Origin: Candidatus Geothermarchaeum rappei
GTDB lineage: Archaea; Thermoproteota; Nitrososphaeria; Geothermarchaeales; JDFR-13
Reading direction: 5' to 3'
DNA: 64,000 nucleotides
Assembly (NCBI GenBank): GCA_002011085.2
Contig: MTMB02000001.1
Coordinates: 477,820 to 541,819 of the forward strand
In this document: one piece after another, positions 20,063 to 30,122 of the stretch
How positions within the stretch are numbered: position 1 is the stretch's first letter
Layout: every line of letters starts with the position of its first letter
The notes under the pieces: generated by a model
What the model saw: only the letters and a program-made list of their open reading frames with translations
Told to the model about the DNA's origin: nothing
Database searches by the model: none
Translations under genes and position numbers: made by a program

Positions 20063-22585
20063 GAATCTCACATAGAGAGTTGAAAGTCAATTCAACTGAA
20101 ATAGCACAAAATTACTACTCTGTTGTGAATCTCACATAGAGAGTTGAAAGTCGACCTCAACCTTCTCCACGAGAATATCGTTATACCTATATGAATCTCA
20201 CATAGAGAGTTGAAAGATTTAATCTATAATGTTGTTTAACTATACGAATTATGTTATGAATCTCACATAGAGAGTTGAAAGTGATGATCCGCTTCTCCTT
20301 GACACTATACTTTAGATGGTCTATGAATCTCACATAGAGAGTTGAAAGAAACTGATAGAGATAGAGAAATATTCAATCGTATTGTAAGAATCTCACATAG
20401 AGAGTTGAAAGTTATATGCTACTCCATCGTTCCCATTCCCGCTGAGGTCTGGAATCTCACATAGAGAGTTGAAAGTAATCATAGAATTTTATGCCTTGGA
20501 TTGGGAAAGAGACTGTATAGAATCTCACATAGAGAGTTGAAAGCCAACGCCTTCTCAATATTCGTCTCAGGCAACGGAATAGGAATCTCACATAGAGAGT
20601 TGAAAGTTTTTGTTCTACCGTGGAAACCGCCATCTTATCGCCAAGAATCTCACATAGAGAGTTGAAAGTGATGATCCGCTTCTCCTTGACACTATACTTT
20701 AGATGGTCTATGAATCTCACATAGAGAGTTGAAAGAAACTGATAGAGATAGAGAAATATTCAATCGTATTGTAAGAATCTCACATAGAGAGTTGAAAGTT
20801 ATATGCTACTCCATCGTTCCCATTCCCGCTGAGGTCTGGAATCTCACATAGAGAGTTGAAAGTAATCATAGAATTTTATGCCTTGGATTGGGAAAGAGAC
20901 TGTATAGAATCTCACATAGAGAGTTGAAAGCCAACGCCTTCTCAATATTCGTCTCAGGCAACGGAATAGGAATCTCACATAGAGAGTTGAAAGTTTTTGT
21001 TCTACCGTGGAAACCGCCATCTTATCGCCAAGAATCTCACATAGAGAGTTGAAAGACCCCTAAGAGATCCAATATCTCTTTTATCATCTTTAACTTCAGA
21101 ATCTCACATAGAGAGTTGAAAGCCGAGATAAACCCCTATTCCAAAACTCAATATTATAAACAGAATCTCACATAGAGAGTTGAAAGGAAACGGTATTTAC
21201 ATATAAATAATATGTTGTTCCACTTTTGAATCTCACATAGAGAGTTGAAAGTTATCCCTATAGCCCCTGGTGTATCGGTAATGATAGAGTGCGAATCTCA
21301 CATAGAGAGTTGAAAGGGTATTTCCCCACCTTCTCCCCATGCTTGGTTATCAAGAATCTCACATAGAGAGTTGAAAGTGTTCACCAACCGTCTTAGTGAA
21401 CTCGGCTCCGTCATCAAGAATCTCACATAGAGAGTTGAAAGCGCTGATTATCCATAGTATATAGGCGAAGACACTCTTTGTGAATCTCACATAGAGAGTT
21501 GAAAGTTTACGGACGTCTTTGGGTATTGTGATTTTCCCTTGTTGAATCTCACATAGAGAGTTGAAAGTTAAGGCGTAGGGTAACAATGTATTTTGTAAGA
21601 CCATACTGAATCTCACATAGAGAGTTGAAAGCAGTATTGGCGTCTCTAAATCTGTGTCTGTTGCCGCTGAATCTCACATAGAGAGTTGAAAGTTTCCTAT
21701 TATTGAAGCCTGCCAATTTAAGATACCTGCTAGAATCTCACATAGAGAGTTGAAAGTCTTCTAACTCTAAGGCTATTTGTCTATCCGCACCAATTTTGGA
21801 ATCTCACATAGAGAGTTGAAAGTCTTTACAATCTCATCTCTCAGTTTTCTCCTCAGTATGAATCTCACATAGAGAGTTGAAAGTCAGTATCTCATGCCAC
21901 TTTATCTTTCTTCCGAACAAATCGGAATCTCACATAGAGAGTTGAAAGGAATGCCAGACTGCCATCGACGCTGTTTACTACGAAGTTCGAATCTCACATA
22001 GAGAGTTGAAAGGGAAAAGTATCATTCAAATATTCATGAAAACTCTCCCATGCTCTGAATCTCACATAGAGAGTTGAAAGACTCAAGCCCCTTGATTTCA
22101 AAGACATGCGTCCACTTACGAATCTCACATAGAGAGTTGAAAGATAAAGAGGACTATGAAGACCCCGCCCTCGAAAACATTATGAATCTCACATAGAGAG
22201 TTGAAAGTTTTAACCTCGATTTCAGAATAGGGATTTATCCTTCTCCTAAGAATCTCACATAGAGAGTTGAAAGAAGCGAGGCACAACCAAGACGCCAGTC
22301 GGGACATGATGAGAATCTCACATAGAGAGTTGAAAGAGATGGCTTTAATTGGTTTACCCTTACGAAGTAACTCCTGAATCTCACATAGAGAGTTGAAAGT
22401 TATACTCGATGCTCCGTTCCCACAGCCGTCTGAAGAAATGAATCTCACATAGAGAGTTGAAAGCACGACTGTTAGGATTGGTTCATTCATTTTTTATTCA
22501 CCTCTGAATCTCACATAGAGAGTTGAAAGGCGCTGATTTCGATGCCTCTGCGTATGAAATGGAATCTCACATAGAGAGTTGAAAG
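20063..22585 (+). CRISPR. CRISPR array 1: 40 copies of 24-nt GAATCTCACATAGAGAGTTGAAAG, 39 spacers
   Basis: Direct reading of regularly spaced identical repeats with unique ~35-45 nt spacers. Confidence 0.99.
20282..21055 (+). repeat. Tandem duplication of a 387-bp block of six spacer-repeat units inside array 1
   Basis: 20282-20668 and 20669-21055 carry the same six spacers in the same order. Confidence 0.95.
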
Positions 22586-22752
22586 AGATTGTGAAGAGGC
22601 TTAATTTAAGTAATTTCCTGTTTTCTTGATTTGGTGTAATCGATTAAGTTTTGGAAAAGGACGTTTTAAGGTTTGATATTAATTGCTATGAGCGCATTGG
22701 TTTGAAAAAATTCAATAGATTCTCTATGGAATTATATATTATTGGTGGGTAG

Positions 22753-23691
22753 ATGTTTTATGTAGATCCCTTTGAGCTTGATCGAATGTTACGATATATT
22801 AAGGATCTACATAAGGACGAGGTTATTAGTGACGAGTATAGGGGATGGAATTGGTCTCAAGGTAGGTTAACTCCTATTTCAACAGGCTTATATCTTTCAG
22901 TAAGTGAAATTGCCAATAGATATTGTTCAAATTATAGGGATATCTATCTGAGGAGAGTAGCTAGGGTCTATCCTCCAAAAACTTATAAGAGTGTACGAGG
23001 GCTATTCCTACATCAACTTAGTTCTGAAACTCTTATGTCGTTTAAGTCTTATCTCTATTCTAAAGGAATAGTTAGCGGATATAAGCTTGTTAAGGATATG
23101 CTGGATAAAGGTCCCACTATTATTGATGAACTTTCAAAGAAAATATCAATTAGGAAATACTTAACTTCTAGGGAGACTAAAGCCCTAAAGATGGAAGGCC
23201 TATCACTATATAGGTATCTAGTGATACAAGCCGCTTCAGCGTTGGATAAAGCAGTAAGCTCATCAAGGATGTTGGCTTTAGATGCTATTGTTCATAAAGT
23301 TATTCCAGATGTGGTTGAGATGGGAATCAATGGCCAAGAACTGGGTCTCTCAAAAGAGCTCCGCATAGATGTGTATCTAGGAAAGTTGATTGCTGAGTTG
23401 AAGACAGGGAGTAAAAGGGACTTCCACAAGTATATCTTAGCTGGATATGCTTTGGCTATTGAGGCTGATAAAGAGTTTCCAGTAGACTATGGAGTCGTTA
23501 TATACATATCTATAAAAAATGGGATGGTCAAAGTTGATAAAGATATGTTTTTTATAGGAGATGAGCTTAGAGAAGAGTTTCTTCAGATGCGTGATGAGGC
23601 ATTTGAGATCGTAGAGTCGGGTAGAGATCCCGGGATACACATCAACTGCCCTGAATATTGTATATATTATCATACATGTAGAGGAGGGTAG
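22753..23691 (+). CDS. csa1: Csa1 / Cas4-family CRISPR adaptation protein
   Basis: WNWSQGRLTPISTGLYLSVSEIANRYCSNYRDIYLRRV (Csa1-like N-terminus); C-terminal CPEYCIYYHTC cysteines; precedes cas1. Confidence 0.82.
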   Translation: MFYVDPFELDRMLRYIKDLHKDEVISDEYRGWNWSQGRLTPISTGLYLSVSEIANRYCSNYRDIYLRRVARVYPPKTYKSVRGLFLHQLSSETLMSFKSYLYSKGIVSGYKLVKDMLDKGPTIIDELSKKISIRKYLTSRETKALKMEGLSLYRYLVIQAASALDKAVSSSRMLALDAIVHKVIPDVVEMGINGQELGLSKELRIDVYLGKLIAELKTGSKRDFHKYILAGYALAIEADKEFPVDYGVVIYISIKNGMVKVDKDMFFIGDELREEFLQMRDEAFEIVESGRDPGIHINCPEYCIYYHTCRGG

Positions 23692-23697
23692 TGTAGC

Positions 23698-24714
23698 ATG
23701 AGACTTGTATTAAGTGGATACGGCTATTACATAGGCAAGAAGAGTGGGATGATAGTTATAAAAAAAGACGGTGATAGAAAGATGTATAGTGTTGGAAATA
23801 TAAGTGAACTTGTTGTTCATAGTAGAGGCATCCATTTTTCTGGTGAGGCGTTGGCCTTACTGATGAAACATGGTGTGAAAGTATATTTTATCGATAAACT
23901 AAGGATCCGTGGTAAACTAACACCCTTTAAAAAAGGATCCACAATCTTTATAGTTAAGCACCAGCTGAAGAACCAGGGAAGCCCCCGTGGAAATTATCTG
24001 GCGAAGCGTTTTATAGAAGGTAAAGTGTATAACCAAATTAGTTTTTTAAGGCTTCTTAGAAGGAGGTTTAGAAGGAAGAAAGATGTGGTCACTTCTCTCT
24101 CGACTAAAATCGAGTTGTTAAAGAATGTAATTGGAGAAATCGGAGAAATAGATTTATCCAGTAACATGTTTCGTGAACAAATTATATCTAAGGAGGGAGA
24201 GGCCTCGAGAATCTATTGGGATGCATTGTCGAGTCTACTCCCTGAAGAATATGGGTTTAAAAGACGTATGAAAAGATTTGACAAGCCGAAGGATCCTATA
24301 AATATTTCGTTAAACTATCTCTATACCCTCCTCGCTTCACAGGTTTGGATTGAGACGGAACTATGTGGATTAGAACCGTATATCGGGCTTCTTCATAAAG
24401 ACTCGACTAGGAGACCTGCTTTGGTAATGGATATGATGGAAGAGTTTCGTGTGTCTATTGTCGACAAACCCCTATTTACATATGTATTTAAGCATACTAA
24501 AAAACCGATGTCATGGTTAGAGAACGATGGTAAGCTAACTAGAAAGGCGGTTGAGACGCTTGGTGGATTATTCTTTAAAAGGATAGATGAGTCGGTGACA
24601 TTTCTAAATAGAAGTTATAAGTTAAAAACCCATATAGGGCTTCAATGTAGACGTCTAATCAAGTATCTGATGGGATATTCTGATGAATATATACCGTTTA
24701 AACTCACTAAATAG
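23698..24714 (+). CDS. cas1: CRISPR-associated endonuclease Cas1
   Basis: ISELVVHSRGIHFSGEALALLMKHGVKVYFID; SLNYLYTLLASQVWIETELCGLEPYIGLLHKDSTRRPALVMDMMEEFR. Confidence 0.97.
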   Translation: MRLVLSGYGYYIGKKSGMIVIKKDGDRKMYSVGNISELVVHSRGIHFSGEALALLMKHGVKVYFIDKLRIRGKLTPFKKGSTIFIVKHQLKNQGSPRGNYLAKRFIEGKVYNQISFLRLLRRRFRRKKDVVTSLSTKIELLKNVIGEIGEIDLSSNMFREQIISKEGEASRIYWDALSSLLPEEYGFKRRMKRFDKPKDPINISLNYLYTLLASQVWIETELCGLEPYIGLLHKDSTRRPALVMDMMEEFRVSIVDKPLFTYVFKHTKKPMSWLENDGKLTRKAVETLGGLFFKRIDESVTFLNRSYKLKTHIGLQCRRLIKYLMGYSDEYIPFKLTK

Positions 24715-24732
24715 GATGTATGGGATTGGATT

Positions 24733-25017
24733 ATGAATACTCTAGTTATATACGATATATCAGATGATGACCTGCGAAGTAGGGTGGCTCAGACATGCAT
24801 GGATTATGGCTTGGTAAGAATCCAGAAGAGCGCCTTCATAGGAAGGATAGACAGTCAAAAAAGGAAGGGGCTAGTCAGGATATTAGAGAGACTTATTAAA
24901 TCTCAGAATGATAATATACAGATATTTGTGATCTGTGATGCTGATATAAGGCTTAGGAAGATATTAGGTTTCTCTATGTATGGGGATAAAGAAGGAGACA
25001 CGGTATTTTTTAAATAA
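24733..25017 (+). CDS. cas2: CRISPR-associated endoribonuclease Cas2
   Basis: 94 aa, MNTLVIYDISDDDLRSRVAQTCMDYGLVRIQKSAFIG; follows cas1. Confidence 0.95.
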   Translation: MNTLVIYDISDDDLRSRVAQTCMDYGLVRIQKSAFIGRIDSQKRKGLVRILERLIKSQNDNIQIFVICDADIRLRKILGFSMYGDKEGDTVFFK

Positions 25018-25026
25018 GGTGGTTCT

Positions 25027-25620
25027 ATGTCGGAGGATCTAATTTATATCACCCCATCTGATGTTAAGGATTTTCTATATTGCCCATATATTATGTACTT
25101 GAAGAAGGTCTTAGGTGTTGATGAACCCTTAACAGAATTAATCAAGGAAGGGAGAGAAGCATATGAGCTTCAGAGGCAGAGATCCAAGAGGAGGAAGACC
25201 CTCTTGGGTCTCAAAAAAATAAAACCAGATAATATATGGTTTTCGGTTAAGCTTTATAGTAAGAAATATAGGATATACGGCGTCGCAGACGCCATTTACA
25301 AGGAGGGTGGCAAATACTCCATCCTAGAAATAAAATATGGTGAATATCGGGGAAGACTATCTAAAGACCATTTTTATCAGGCTATGTCATATGCCATGAT
25401 GTTTGAGGAGGAGTATTACAAGCCCGTTTACAAAATAACTGTTTATTACTTGAAAGATAATATCATGGTATCGAGGAGGATAACACAGTATCATAAAAAA
25501 CACTGGCTGAATATTATCAAAGATATCTGGAATATAGTTGACGGAGTATACATACCTAGCCCTATCGACATGGGAGGAAAATGTAGAGTATGCTTTTACA
25601 AGAAATACTGCTATAAATAG
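25027..25620 (+). CDS. cas4: CRISPR-associated exonuclease Cas4
   Basis: ITPSDVKDFLYCPYIMYLKK; ILEIKYGEYRGRLSKDHFYQAMSYAMM; C-terminal CRVCFYKKYC Fe-S cysteines. Confidence 0.93.
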   Translation: MSEDLIYITPSDVKDFLYCPYIMYLKKVLGVDEPLTELIKEGREAYELQRQRSKRRKTLLGLKKIKPDNIWFSVKLYSKKYRIYGVADAIYKEGGKYSILEIKYGEYRGRLSKDHFYQAMSYAMMFEEEYYKPVYKITVYYLKDNIMVSRRITQYHKKHWLNIIKDIWNIVDGVYIPSPIDMGGKCRVCFYKKYCYK

Positions 25621-25670
25621 TTTATACACTGCCAAGCCTTAATTATCTCCACTGTATATCAAATTTATTA

Positions 25671-25688
25671 GAATCTCAAATGGAGAGG
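25671..25688 (+). promoter_or_regulatory. CRISPR-repeat-like element overlapping the putative cas6 ribosome-binding site
   Basis: GAATCTCAAATGGAGAG matches repeat GAATCTCACATAGAGAG at 15/17; TCTC/GAGA stem retained; starts 26 nt upstream of the TTG start at 25697. Confidence 0.55.
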
Positions 25689-25696
25689 TAATCAAG

Positions 25697-26599
25697 TTGT
25701 CTATATTTGAGGTGGAGATAGGGATCTCCCCTAGGGAAGAGTATCGACTTCATAGATATACAGGTTATAGCATCCGATCCCTAGTATATACTCAGATTTT
25801 AAGGGCTTCTAATGCTTCAGTGGATATACATAAGGAGAAGGGTCTAAAACCTTTTAGAGTGACTCCGATATTCATTAAAGGAAATTCTGGGGAGGTAGAT
25901 AAAATAATATATGCGGGGAAAATAGACCCCAATAAAACATATTTCTTTAAAATAACATTATTAGGGAACAAACTCTTCTCCAGGTCTTCAAAAAACCTTT
26001 TTAAACTCCTATCTGAAGACACCATTACTCTAGATAATCATGTATATAACGTTGTAAGTAGGGAGTTTAAAATGATCTCAATCGAGGGCATAGCCTCTGA
26101 AAGTGATGGAGAAAATAAGATAACAGTAAACTACTTAACCCCTACGTATTTTAGAGCCCCAAGAACCTACAATATGGAGTATCGGGTCAATCAAATCCAC
26201 CGATGTAAATGTATATATAAAGAGAATCAAGATAGTATTTTCATACCCCTGCCATTACCAACGCTATTCCTCAAAAATATACTGAGGATATATCATAAGT
26301 ACATAGAAGAAATCAGTGAAGAGCAGCAATATAAATTGAGACAGTATATTAATGAAGACGGGATGGTCATCTCAGGTTTCCCGAAAGGCATTCGTACATG
26401 GGCTATAAAAACCTCAAGATATGAATTCAACATCGGGTTCACAGGTAGAGTTAACTATCATCTAAGAAGATTGAGTTTTATTGAAGATGTTAACATAATA
26501 ATAAATAACCTAAAAAAATTGATCCTAACAGCTCAATATACAAACGTGGGCGGGAACCGAACTGCTGGTTTTGGTTGGATAAAAACAAATATAAGATAA
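25697..26599 (+). CDS. cas6: CRISPR repeat endoribonuclease Cas6
   Basis: 300 aa; N-terminal YRLHRYTGYSIRSLVY; C-terminal G-rich loop NVGGNRTAGFGWIKTN; located in cas cluster next to arrays. Confidence 0.85.
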   Translation: MSIFEVEIGISPREEYRLHRYTGYSIRSLVYTQILRASNASVDIHKEKGLKPFRVTPIFIKGNSGEVDKIIYAGKIDPNKTYFFKITLLGNKLFSRSSKNLFKLLSEDTITLDNHVYNVVSREFKMISIEGIASESDGENKITVNYLTPTYFRAPRTYNMEYRVNQIHRCKCIYKENQDSIFIPLPLPTLFLKNILRIYHKYIEEISEEQQYKLRQYINEDGMVISGFPKGIRTWAIKTSRYEFNIGFTGRVNYHLRRLSFIEDVNIIINNLKKLILTAQYTNVGGNRTAGFGWIKTNIR

Positions 26600-26645
26600 A
26601 AACAGTTTCAAAACCGAACAATAAAAATACGCTTCCCTAACCCGG

Positions 26646-26759
26646 CTTTAGGTGTCCATTGACATTGTTATTTTGACGGGTTGTCTTTTGTCACACATAC
26701 AAAATTAAAATATCCAAAAATATCATCCTATTAAATAGAAAAACCCAAAAACAATAACG
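26646..26759 (+). promoter_or_regulatory. CRISPR leader 2
   Basis: Same 114-bp sequence as leader 1. Confidence 0.9.
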
Positions 26760-27863
26760 GAATCTCACATAGAGAGTTGAAAGTGGTATAACAACCTCAA
26801 TAGTATAGCTATCCCGATAACTCCGAATCTCACATAGAGAGTTGAAAGCCATGGCTTACCAGTCGTCCTCCAACGCCAATAGACATAGAATCTCACATAG
26901 AGAGTTGAAAGCGTGAATAAAATGGATCTGGATGTATATAGATGTTAAATGCAGAATCTCACATAGAGAGTTGAAAGTCTCCTCATCAACCCTGATAAAA
27001 ATTTGAAAAGGAAGTTTGAATCTCACATAGAGAGTTGAAAGTGCAAGGGGACATATCGGATAAAGATTATAGAGAAACAGAATCTCACATAGAGAGTTGA
27101 AAGAGCAGGACTTTCGAGCCAATGTTGTTTATTGTCAGTATTTTGAATCTCACATAGAGAGTTGAAAGTTATCTATCATCCACCTGGTCGTAAAAGGCAA
27201 ATTAGCCTCAGAATCTCACATAGAGAGTTGAAAGATTATGCTTGCAATCGGTTGAATAGCAAATGATCTTGACTGTGAATCTCACATAGAGAGTTGAAAG
27301 TTGTTCACCTTAGAAGCCTTTGCTCCAATGATATATCAGAATCTCACATAGAGAGTTGAAAGTTGTGATAGTTGACTTATTACCTGGCTAGTCTTCTTCG
27401 AATCTCACATAGAGAGTTGAAAGATTATGCTTGCAATCGGTTGAATAGCAAATGATCTTGACTGTGAATCTCACATAGAGAGTTGAAAGTTGGAGATAGC
27501 TTCAGAGCCATTGAAACAAACAATCAGAATCTCACATAGAGAGTTGAAAGTGCTATTGACTTCTCCCTTCTCTATAAAGGCACAGGAATCTCACATAGAG
27601 AGTTGAAAGACATATAAGTAAGGGGATAATCTCATATAGAGAGGCTAGTATGAATCTCACATAGAGAGTTGAAAGTAGCTGGATATGTAGCCCGTGTTAT
27701 CACTTGATACGGAATCTCACATAGAGAGTTGAAAGTTGGGACGTTTATCACGGTTCGGTCCTTCACTTCCCAATCACGAATCTCACATAGAGAGTTGAAA
27801 GGTATTTGGTTATCTCAGTCTCATCCAAGACATGGTAATGAATCTCACATAGAGAGTTGAAAG
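26760..27863 (+). CRISPR. CRISPR array 2: 18 repeats, 17 spacers (one spacer present twice)
   Basis: Same 24-nt repeat as array 1; spacer ATTATGCTTGCAATCGG... at 27235 and 27424. Confidence 0.99.
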
Positions 27864-28148
27864 CTTCTGGGTTGGCACATTAGGTTTCAGAGCATTATTA
27901 AGGTTATGTGGAAATCTATTAGTAATAATTTGGTTATTAATGGTTTCATCATCACCATAGATTCTATACAAACTAATATGTTAAGGTTATTTTATGTCTG
28001 AGATGGATAAAATAAAATGTGTTTAAGTTGGAAATAATATCGTTTTTATTTTATTCTTTAAACGATATTAATCCTTATTTTTTTTATTGTTTAAATATCT
28101 CTAATCACAATATAAAATTTATAGTGATTAATCCTCAGGTGGTTATTA

Positions 28149-28529
28149 ATGATATCTGGGGAGGCTATACCTAAAAAAATTTATGATATGGCCGTTGAAG
28201 CCGGGACTTCTCTGAAGAAATATGGTGTTAAGAAGGATCAGTTAGAGAAACTTATTCAAGTATACCTAAACTCCTCCGATAGGGTTAGTAGCCTAATGGA
28301 TCTTATTGTGTTCGTCTCTAGACAGGTGGGTAGGGGTCCGATGAAAATGGATCCGGCTAAGATTATTGTTAAACACCTTAATGAATTCAGAGAAAAATAT
28401 GGCCATGACCCAAATCTCCTCGATTTTATAGTTCAAAAATACCTTTATTTGACAAAATGGGTTTACGAATCTGAGGTTAAGAGATTCATTAGGAAATTTG
28501 ATGAGTTCGTTATTGAGGTATTAAGATAG
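28149..28529 (+). CDS. Putative type III small subunit (Csm2/Cas11-like)
   Basis: 126-aa predicted mostly helical protein; first gene of the type III operon. Confidence 0.5.
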   Translation: MISGEAIPKKIYDMAVEAGTSLKKYGVKKDQLEKLIQVYLNSSDRVSSLMDLIVFVSRQVGRGPMKMDPAKIIVKHLNEFREKYGHDPNLLDFIVQKYLYLTKWVYESEVKRFIRKFDEFVIEVLR

Positions 28530-28546
28530 GGGGTTGGTGATTATAG

Positions 28547-29266
28547 TTGACGTATGGGGATCTAGATACTTTGGATATTCTGAATATTATTAAGCTGAAG
28601 ATCGAGGTTATATCTCCTCTATCCATAAAGGCGGGAAGCAGCATTGTAGGTCCTATTGATAACCCCATTGTACGGTTGGGAGGGAAGCCTTTTATCCCTG
28701 GTAGTAGTTTAAAGGGTGTATTAAGAAGTATTGTGGAGAAAATCGCCGGGTCAATGGATTTAGAGTTGCCTGATAAACCATGTAACATTTTAGGTGAGGT
28801 TGATACCGAACGTAATAGAATGGATAAAATGGGGAAGGAATATCGTCCATGTGTAGTATGTAGGATCTTCGGTGGTCCCACATACGCTTCACATATCTAT
28901 GTTTATGACATGCTACCTGTTAACTATAATGTTGAGGAAAGGGTCCGAGTAGCCATAAGTAGGGTTACTGGTAGTGTAGAAAAGGGGCCTTTCAAAGAGG
29001 AGTATGTAACTCCCGGGTCAGTTTTTAGGGGGGAGATACATATAGTAAATATCGATCTCACTTCCGACTCTATTGAGGCCCAATTGTTTAACAGTGCTAT
29101 TCAGATGTTGAACAAAGGCTTGGTTTCTTTAGGAAGTAACAAGAGTATTGGCATGGGTAGGATCAAGGTCTCTATTGAATCTGTGAAGAAAGCCTATTTA
29201 TCTAAGGGTATGGTGAGGGAAGAAGATATTACAGATGAATTCCTTAGGTGTCTTGGAAATGGATGA
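28547..29266 (+). CDS. csm3: RAMP protein, Csm3/Cas7-like, putative catalytic Asp retained
   Basis: GPIDNPIVRLGGKPFIPGSSLKGVLRS; CRIFGGPTYASHIYVYD; GxGR loop GMGRI. Confidence 0.82.
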   Translation: MTYGDLDTLDILNIIKLKIEVISPLSIKAGSSIVGPIDNPIVRLGGKPFIPGSSLKGVLRSIVEKIAGSMDLELPDKPCNILGEVDTERNRMDKMGKEYRPCVVCRIFGGPTYASHIYVYDMLPVNYNVEERVRVAISRVTGSVEKGPFKEEYVTPGSVFRGEIHIVNIDLTSDSIEAQLFNSAIQMLNKGLVSLGSNKSIGMGRIKVSIESVKKAYLSKGMVREEDITDEFLRCLGNG

Positions 29267-30122
29267 GATAAACTGGTATAGGCATGACATCATCTATAGA
29301 CTTTGTATGATGTCTTTAAAACTGAGGAACATATCTGCAATACGCATTGGAGCCAGTAAGGAGGATGTGCTGTTCTCACCTGTCAACCTACCTATTATTA
29401 GGATAATGTTGGGGGATAATATAACTCCATATATTCCAGGCAGTAGTATTAAGGGTGTCTTCAGGAATGTTATAGAAAACATATTAGTGGATAGTGGCCA
29501 CAGAGATGGAAAACTTGAGTCTGAAGATCATGTTATGAAAATCTCCCAAATGATTTCAAGCCTTTATAAGGAGAACCGATCGTATTCTACCGAGGAGGTC
29601 TTGAAGCTGGTTTCTAGATTCGGCTTAGTGTCAAAAGTATTTGGAGCCCCCTCTTACTCGTCGCTGATAGAATTTAGTGACTTTTATCCTGCGAATAATG
29701 TAAAAATAAAAACAGGGGTTAGAGACGGGGTAGCTATAGAGAGGAGGTATGGGAGTGTGAAACATTTTTATAAAGTAGAGTATATCGAGCCAGGTTCGGT
29801 TTTCGAAGGAACAATATTGATTAAAAATCCTCCCAATTACGTTATAGGTATGGTATTCGACGTAATCCATAATTATATTAACACCGGCTTAGTAAGGCTT
29901 GGCGGTTTTAAGAGTAAAGGTTTTGGAAAAGTGGAGATGGAAGTATATTCTGTGGATATCAGGTTATTAAAGAATGCCGTGTTATCCCAGGTGGATAAAG
30001 AGACTCTAAACCCGCTTGATAAATTCGATAAAGAGATATTTTTTGATAGAGAGGATCTGGAGTCCTTTATAGATTCTTCAATAGAGGTTTGGCGTAGCTA
30101 TGTCGAGGAAAATCGAGATTAA
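29235..30122 (+). CDS. RAMP protein, Cas7-like (Csm3-like family)
   Basis: SPVNLPIIRIMLGDNITPYIPGSSIKGVFRN; SKVFGAPSYSSLIEFSDF; GGFKSKGFGKVEM; overlaps previous ORF so start uncertain. Confidence 0.78.
   Translation: MNSLGVLEMDEINWYRHDIIYRLCMMSLKLRNISAIRIGASKEDVLFSPVNLPIIRIMLGDNITPYIPGSSIKGVFRNVIENILVDSGHRDGKLESEDHVMKISQMISSLYKENRSYSTEEVLKLVSRFGLVSKVFGAPSYSSLIEFSDFYPANNVKIKTGVRDGVAIERRYGSVKHFYKVEYIEPGSVFEGTILIKNPPNYVIGMVFDVIHNYINTGLVRLGGFKSKGFGKVEMEVYSVDIRLLKNAVLSQVDKETLNPLDKFDKEIFFDREDLESFIDSSIEVWRSYVEENRD

Noticed and set aside
20457-22490. Minus-strand ORFs 20457-20720, 21359-21616, 22125-22490 with repeated FNSLCEI peptides
   Set aside because: They are read-through translations of the reverse complement of CRISPR repeats, not genes.
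22709-22730. Antisense partial resemblance to the CRISPR repeat (TCCATAGAGAATCTATTGAA on the minus strand) upstream of csa1
   Set aside because: Needs a multi-nt insertion to align and only about 8 nt match exactly; likely chance in AT-rich DNA, unlike the cas6 leader element.
26856-27122. Minus-strand ORF 26856-27122 with repeated FNSLCEI motifs
   Set aside because: Same artefact: translation across array 2.
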